Part shown: piece by piece, positions 1 to 5,022 of the stretch
Layout of the letters: every line of letters starts with the position of its first letter
How positions within the stretch are numbered: the first letter of the stretch is position 1
Source: an uncultured Acidimicrobium sp.
GTDB lineage: Bacteria; Actinomycetota; Acidimicrobiia; Acidimicrobiales; Ilumatobacteraceae
NCBI GenBank assembly: GCA_903853285.1
Contig: CAINTF010000159.1
Span: forward strand, 1 to 5,022
Direction: 5' to 3'
DNA: 5,022 nucleotides
The notes under the pieces: model-generated
Told to the model about the DNA's origin: nothing
What the model saw: the letters and a program-made list of their open reading frames with translations, nothing else
Databases searched by the model: none
Program-made: the position numbers and the translations under genes

Positions 1-279
<279 letters not shown>

Positions 280-303
280 CTAAAAGCCTGTATCTATAGG
301 CTT
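280..303 (-). terminator. Weak intrinsic terminator after ilvC
   Basis: On the minus strand, one base after the ilvC stop codon, AAGCCT and AGGCTT form a 6-bp perfect stem around an 8-base loop. The T run starts inside the 3' arm and continues as TTAGATT. Stem and U tract are both short, so it may end only part of the ilv transcripts and let the rest read into metY. I see no convincing promoter in the 235-304 gap. The stem core AAGCCT/AGGCTT is the same as that of the ilvB leader terminator. Confidence 0.5.
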
Positions 304-304
304 A

Positions 305-1886
<1,582 letters not shown>

Positions 1887-1890
<4 letters not shown>

Positions 1891-3671
1891 TTGAGGAACT
1901 CCTTTCGACCGCTTTGTGATGGTGGCAACATGATGGCGTCGTTGTTGGTGCCCGGCGCAATCATCGGATACACAATTTCTCTTGCGTCAACGCGGAAGTC
2001 AACAACAACTGGTCGATCATTGATCGAGTTTGCTTTGTCGATTGCTGATTCAACTTCGGATGGATCGTCAACGCGAATACCAACGCAACCCATTGCCTCT
2101 GCCCACTTAACAAAGTTTGGTGTATCTGGTGACAAATACACTTCTGAGTAACGCTCGTCGTAGAACATCTCTTGCCATTGGCGAACCATGCCGAGGTACG
2201 AGTTGTTGAGAATGCCGATCTTGACCGGAATTTTTTCGATTGATGCAGTGACCAGCTCTTGTGCTGTCATCTGGAAACAACCATCGCCGTCGATTGCCCA
2301 AACAGTTTTGTCTGGACGACCAACTTTTGCACCGATCGCTGCAGGAACTGAGAAGCCCATCGTGCCCAAGCCACCTGAGTTGACCCATGTGTACGGCTCA
2401 TTGAAGCGCCAGTACTGGCTCGACCACATTTGGTGCTGACCAACACCCGACACGAGGATCGTGCCTTCTGGTGCTGCATCGCGCAATTTTTCTAGACAGA
2501 ACTGTGGCTTGAGTGGGCCGCCTGGCTCACTCTGTTCGTATGTCAATGGAAACTGCTCTTGCCAACCGCTGACGCGACTGCGCCATGGATTGAGATCGGC
2601 GCGTTCTGTGCCGCCCTGCAGTAATTCTTGAATTGCTTTGACCATTTCTTCGATAACAAGGCGACAGTCACCAACGATTGGAACGTCTGGCTTGCGTACT
2701 TTGCCCTGCTCTGCTGGGTCGATGTCGACGTGAATAATTTTTGCATCTGGTGCAAAGCCATTTACTTTTCCAGTAACACGATCGTCGAAGCGTGCGCCGA
2801 GTGCGATCAACAAGTCACTCTTTTGCATTGCAGTAACTGCAGTTGCAGTTCCGTGCATGCCAGGCATGCCCAAGCACAATGGATGATCATCGGGAAACGC
2901 TCCACGTGCCATCAATGTTGTGACAACAGGGATCTGTGTGAGTTCGGCAAGTGCGCGCAATGCATCAGCAGCGCGTGCTTTGAGAACACCACCACCGACA
3001 TAGAGCACTGGTCGCTCGCTACGCAAAATTAATTGTGCAGCTTCTTTAATCATGCGAGTGTGACCCTTGGTGTTTGGTTTGTAACCAGGAAGGCTGTCGG
3101 CAACTTCATCATCGGTCGGCCAATTCCAACTCATCGTGTTTTGCAAAACGTCTTTTGGAACGTCGATCAACACTGGGCCTGGACGACCTGTGGTTGCAAT
3201 GTGGAACGCCTGACGAATTGCCATTGGCAAATCTTCTGCACTCATAACAAGTTCGTTGTGCTTGGTGATGCTGCGTGTGATTCCAACTGTGTCGCACTCT
3301 TGAAACGCATCGGTACCGATTGCAGAAGTAGAAACTTGACCGGTGATTGCAACCATCGGAATCGAGTCCATGAATGCATCACACAACGGCGTGACCATGT
3401 TGGTTGCAGCAGGACCACTCGTCACCATGGCAACGCCAGGACGACCGGTGACGTGTGCGTAACCCTCAGCCATGTGACCGGCACCTTGCTCGTGACGCAC
3501 CAAGATGTGGCGAATTGACGACTTGAGCAACGGGTCGTATGCAGGCAAGATGCAACCACCTGGCAGACCAAACATCACATCCACGTTCTCCATCTCGAGG
3601 CCGCGAATCAGTGCTTCGGCACCGGTGATCTTTTCACCGAGCTTTCCTGCTTTCGTTTGCTTGGATGTCAT
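1887..3671 (-). CDS. ilvB: Acetolactate synthase large (catalytic) subunit
   Basis: This TPP-dependent enzyme condenses two pyruvates to 2-acetolactate, or pyruvate with 2-oxobutyrate to 2-aceto-2-hydroxybutyrate. It is the committed step to valine, leucine and isoleucine. From the ATG at 3671-3669 the protein has 594 residues, typical for the family. The N-terminal TPP-binding domain has GLPGG at about 35-39 and the catalytic Glu61 in [14 protein letters not shown]. The central FAD-binding-type domain covers about 200-340, with YVGGGVLKA and [11 protein letters not shown]. The C-terminal TPP/Mg2+ domain has the motif from DGDG (461-464) to NN (489-490). QWQ follows at about 498-500, where Trp is conserved in herbicide-sensitive synthases. 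An upstream in-frame ATG at 3740 would add 23 residues, but that extension runs through the leader terminator and has no family similarity. The chosen start has GGAG 6 bases upstream. The stop overlaps ilvN by 4 bases. Confidence 0.98.
1899..1905 (-). promoter_or_regulatory. Ribosome binding site of ilvN
   Basis: The minus strand reads AAAGGAG, 8 bases before the ilvN ATG and inside the final codons of ilvB. It fixes the ilvN start at 1890. Confidence 0.8.
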
Positions 3672-3677
3672 GTGTTT

Positions 3678-3681
3678 CTCC
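3678..3681 (-). promoter_or_regulatory. Ribosome binding site that decides the ilvB start
   Basis: The minus strand reads GGAG (within AGACGGAG), with a 6-base spacer to the ATG at 3671-3669. It lies downstream of the leader terminator, so it is transcribed only when the terminator is read through. The alternative ATG at 3740 has no comparable site. Confidence 0.7.
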
Positions 3682-3703
3682 GTCTTTAACCTTGTTTTTG
3701 GGG

Positions 3704-3732
3704 AATAAAAAAGCCTCCCTTGTGGGAGGCTT
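3704..3732 (-). terminator. Intrinsic terminator in the ilvB leader (attenuator)
   Basis: On the minus strand AAGCCTCCC pairs perfectly with GGGAGGCTT (9 bp, GC-rich core) around a 4-base ACAA loop. It is followed directly by TTTTATT. It sits about 30 bases upstream of the ilvB start, with the ilvB Shine-Dalgarno beyond it. A strong terminator between a gene's leader and its start codon, on the gene's own strand, is the expected position for an attenuator. No U run exists on the plus strand, so it acts in one direction only. It may also stop transcripts arriving from the upstream gene. Confidence 0.88.
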
Positions 3733-3733
3733 G

Positions 3734-3760
3734 GGCACACGCGGCGAGAGCCGGTGTGCC
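3734..3760 (-). promoter_or_regulatory. Leader hairpin next to the leader-peptide stop (probable pause or 1:2 stem)
   Basis: The minus strand holds GGCACAC pairing with GTGTGCC (7 bp), extended inward by CGGC with GCCG across one bulged C, around a TCTC loop. The first G is the last base of the leader ORF's TAG stop. One base separates it from the terminator stem. A ribosome stalled on the Val codons at 3766-3780 would cover the 5' arm. In the classical model this changes the fold of the RNA further downstream. The stem itself is plain in the sequence; its pausing or antiterminator role is inferred. Confidence 0.75.
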
Positions 3761-3819
3761 TATCTAACTACTACTACGACTTTTGTTTTGAGGATGGCAA
3801 TTGCCTTTGTTGCGAACAC
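3760..3819 (-). CDS. Branched-chain leader peptide of the ilvBNC attenuator
   Basis: This short ORF reads [19 protein letters not shown] followed by TAG, if it starts at the GTG at 3819-3817. It has two Ile, one Leu and a run of five Val codons (GTC GTA GTA GTA GTT) just before the stop. Such density of branched-chain codons upstream of ilvB, followed by a hairpin and a terminator, is the hallmark of a leader peptide that senses charged tRNA. The peptide itself probably has no function. The start is uncertain. GTG has only a weak, rather close GAAAG before it. The frame also stays open up to a TTG at 3855-3853 (31 residues) and is closed by a TGA at 3864-3862. The sequence differs from the ilv leader peptides I know. 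Valine seems to be the main signal. Confidence 0.75.
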   Translation of the reverse strand: MFATKAIAILKTKVVVVVR

Positions 3820-3832
3820 GTCTTTCAGTGTG

Positions 3833-3865
3833 TCAGCGCAAAAGCCTTTCAGCAACCGATCTCAT
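3833..3865 (-). CDS. Possible second mini-ORF in the ilv leader
   Basis: ATG at 3865-3863 opens a 10-codon ORF reading MRSVAERLLR and ending in TGA at 3835-3833, in a different frame from the Val-rich leader. It contains one Val and two Leu codons. It is preceded by the A-rich stretch GAAAAAGA rather than a clear Shine-Dalgarno. It ends 13 bases before the GTG of the Val-rich ORF, so it could feed ribosomes to it. It may be chance, and it would not be translated if transcription starts near 3857. Confidence 0.25.
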   Translation of the reverse strand: MRSVAERLLR

Positions 3866-3893
3866 TCTTTTTCGTGCTCTAAGTGCTTTACAA
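3864..3893 (-). promoter_or_regulatory. Possible promoter of the ilvBNC leader
   Basis: The minus strand has TTGTAA (3893-3888), an 18-base spacer, then AAGAAT (3869-3864). Each hexamer matches 4 of 6 bases of the vegetative-sigma consensus. Transcription would start near 3857, leaving a 5' stretch of about 40 bases before the GTG leader start. The match is weak. The promoter could equally lie in the 3' end of the upstream gene. Confidence 0.25.
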
Positions 3894-3900
3894 ACGGGGA

Positions 3901-5022
3901 TTAGGTGCCTGGTCGGGCCTCAACCACCACCCGCCGGAGCAGATTCAGGCTTTGCCAGTCTGGGTTTGAGCCTGCGGTTGAACTGCGAACTGGCGCCGTT
4001 GGGGCGAATGCCGAGACCAGCCTGACCTGCAAACCACTGACCTTGGTCGACAAAAAGTTGCACACAGTTCGTGCGCGCTGCACGTTAATTCGACTGACGA
4101 CACCAAAAGCATTGCTCGGCGAATACGAGGTGCACGTAACGGTGTCGCCGCGCTTGAGATTGGCGGAATAGCGAACGAGTCGATCCAGTTGCACTGTGTT
4201 GAGCGCCGACATGTTCAGTGCAAACGGTTGTACAACGATTGTCGGAATCATTCGCGCAACAACGAGTTGTGGCAATGCCGATGTTGTTGATGTGGCTTGC
4301 GCAATTGTTGTATTGGTCTGAACAGTTGTAGTCGGAATAGAAGTAGTTGGAACTGTTGTGGATTGAAGTGACGTAGGCGCGACCGTTGTTGTAGTCGCAA
4401 CGCCCCGCGCTGCGAGTGTTGTTGTCGTTGCGACCGTAGTGGTAGTTGTAGTCGGCGCAATCGTTGTTGTAGTTGTAGTCGTTGCAATCGTTGTTGTAGT
4501 TGTAGTCGTTGTTGTGGTTACTGGCGTTACTGATGTAGATGACAGCGCAACAGCACCCGTGTTCACCACATTCAGCGCGCTGACTCGAAACGAATACGCC
4601 GTGTCATTTACAAGTCCTGTAACAGTTGCACTCAGTGACGTAGACACGCCATCGCTCAACACCGACCACACACCAGAACTTTGCACCGAATACTCAACTA
4701 CGTAGTCGGTGATTGCCGAGCCACCACTGCTCGCAGGAGCGGCCCACGACAACGTTGCTTGAGTGTTGCCTGCAACTGCAACAACACTTTGTGGCGCAGT
4801 TGGTTCGGTCGCGATATTGGCAGAGCTACCAAGTGCAACAACTGCGAGAGCGTCGCCCATCTCGTTTGCACTTGCGCCAATAGACGTAATACCGCTTGAA
4901 CCAATCTGGCCACTTGAGCCGTCGCCCCAACACTTGAGCGTCGCGTTGTCGAGCAGCGCGCACGTGTGCGTGCCACCCGCGCTAATTGTTAATGCGGTGC
5001 GACCGGTACCGAGAGAAATTGC
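3901..5022 (-). CDS. Secreted RCC1-repeat / fibronectin type III / Thr-linker protein, C-terminal part
   Basis: The reading frame is open from the window edge to a TAA at 3903-3901, giving 373 residues; the N-terminus is outside. The internal Met at 4860 is not a plausible start because it lies inside an RCC1-like repeat. Residues 1-68 show that repeat: ISAGGTHTCALL at 13-24, KCWGDGSSGQIG at 30-41, and an EMGDALAVVALG close. An FN3 domain spans about 74-168 (TAPQSVVAVAG, a core Trp in LSWAAP, ITDYVVEYS, YSFRVSALN). A low-complexity Thr/Ile/Ala/Pro linker fills about 169-252. The C-terminal domain, about 253-373, has two Cys (VTCTS, TVCNF), QRARTVCNFL and a closing LLRRVVVEA, a pattern faintly like OmpA-type peptidoglycan-binding domains. 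The composition suggests an exported, wall- or surface-associated protein; no signal peptide is visible here. The exact role is unknown. No terminator follows it before the ilv leader. Confidence 0.85.
   Translation of the reverse strand, partial: AISLGTGRTALTISAGGTHTCALLDNATLKCWGDGSSGQIGSSGITSIGASANEMGDALAVVALGSSANIATEPTAPQSVVAVAGNTQATLSWAAPASSGGSAITDYVVEYSVQSSGVWSVLSDGVSTSLSATVTGLVNDTAYSFRVSALNVVNTGAVALSSTSVTPVTTTTTTTTTTIATTTTTTTIAPTTTTTTVATTTTLAARGVATTTTVAPTSLQSTTVPTTSIPTTTVQTNTTIAQATSTTSALPQLVVARMIPTIVVQPFALNMSALNTVQLDRLVRYSANLKRGDTVTCTSYSPSNAFGVVSRINVQRARTVCNFLSTKVSGLQVRLVSAFAPTAPVRSSTAGSNPDWQSLNLLRRVVVEARPGT
4267..4518 (-). repeat. Low-complexity Thr-rich coding tract
   Basis: About 84 codons, dominated by ACN threonine codons with spaced Ile-Ala, Val-Ala, Ala-Pro and Val-Pro breaks, link the FN3 domain to the C-terminal domain. 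Thr-rich stretches like this act as extended, often glycosylated, stalks in actinobacterial surface proteins. Codons alternate among ACA, ACT, ACG and ACC, so the tract is less prone to slippage than a pure repeat. Confidence 0.85.
4457..4510 (-). repeat. Perfect 27-bp tandem duplication in the Thr linker
   Basis: Positions 4457-4483 and 4484-4510 are identical. Each copy encodes the nine residues TTTTTTTIA in the protein frame. Because 27 is a multiple of three, gain or loss of a unit changes the linker length without shifting the frame. Less perfect relatives of the unit continue on both sides. Confidence 0.9.

Noticed and set aside
2628..3518. Two consecutive plus-strand ORFs of 134 and 161 residues
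   Set aside because: Both lie fully antisense to the highly conserved ilvB coding region, have Cys- and His-rich random-looking composition, and show no recognisable domain.
3796..3805. 10-bp palindrome GGCAATTGCC as a possible operator
   Set aside because: It lies within the leader ORF (Ala-Ile-Ala codons). It is short, has no loop for an RNA hairpin, and matches no operator I recognise.
3672..3900. T-box riboswitch or other metabolite riboswitch upstream of ilvB
   Set aside because: I find no T-box sequence (AGGGTGGNACCGCG-like) and no specifier-loop arrangement. The Val-rich ORF with its hairpin and terminator explains the leader better.
4420..4520. CRISPR-like repeat array
   Set aside because: The repeats are contiguous, without unique spacers, and are codon-periodic. 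They are low-complexity coding sequence for a Thr-rich linker.
4439..4705. Plus-strand ORF with a long poly-Val stretch, resembling a membrane segment
   Set aside because: It is the complement of the minus-strand Thr codon tract (ACN read as GTN-type codons). The minus-strand frame has clear FN3 and RCC1 domains, so this ORF is a shadow.

Overview
The window looks like a piece of an actinobacterial chromosome, most plausibly from class Acidimicrobiia (Ilumatobacter-like or freshwater relatives). This rests on the ilvB-ilvN-ilvC gene order, a medium GC content, and a neighbouring secreted protein that joins RCC1-type repeats, a fibronectin type III domain and a Thr-rich linker. The assignment is an inference; the window has no rRNA or other phylogenetic marker. 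All supported genes lie on the minus strand, so transcription runs from high to low coordinates.

Layout in transcription order. (1) 5022-3901: the C-terminal 373 residues of a large, probably exported protein. It has the end of an RCC1-like repeat, one FN3 domain, a low-complexity Thr linker that includes a perfect 27-bp tandem duplication, and a C-terminal domain with faint OmpA-like character. (2) 3900-3672: a regulatory leader of about 230 bases. It holds a short leader ORF rich in branched-chain residues (Ile, Ile, Leu, then five consecutive Val codons), a strong hairpin that starts at the leader stop codon, and an intrinsic terminator (9-bp perfect stem plus U-rich tail) just before ilvB. 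This is the architecture of a ribosome-mediated transcription attenuator. (3) 3671-305: ilvB, ilvN and ilvC, with a 4-base ilvB/ilvN overlap and a 1-base ilvN/ilvC overlap, each start having a good Shine-Dalgarno sequence. (4) 303-280: a modest terminator-like hairpin. (5) 234-1: the N-terminal 78 residues of an O-acetylhomoserine sulfhydrylase (MetY family), cut by the window edge.

Functionally, IlvB and IlvN form acetolactate synthase and its valine-responsive regulatory subunit, and IlvC performs the next step. Together they give the first two common steps of valine, leucine and isoleucine synthesis. The Val-rich leader offers a way to sense charged tRNA-Val and adjust transcription of the whole block. 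MetY, just downstream, makes homocysteine for methionine. The ilv and metY genes are ordinary housekeeping genes. The most interesting parts are the undescribed-looking attenuator and the modular surface protein.
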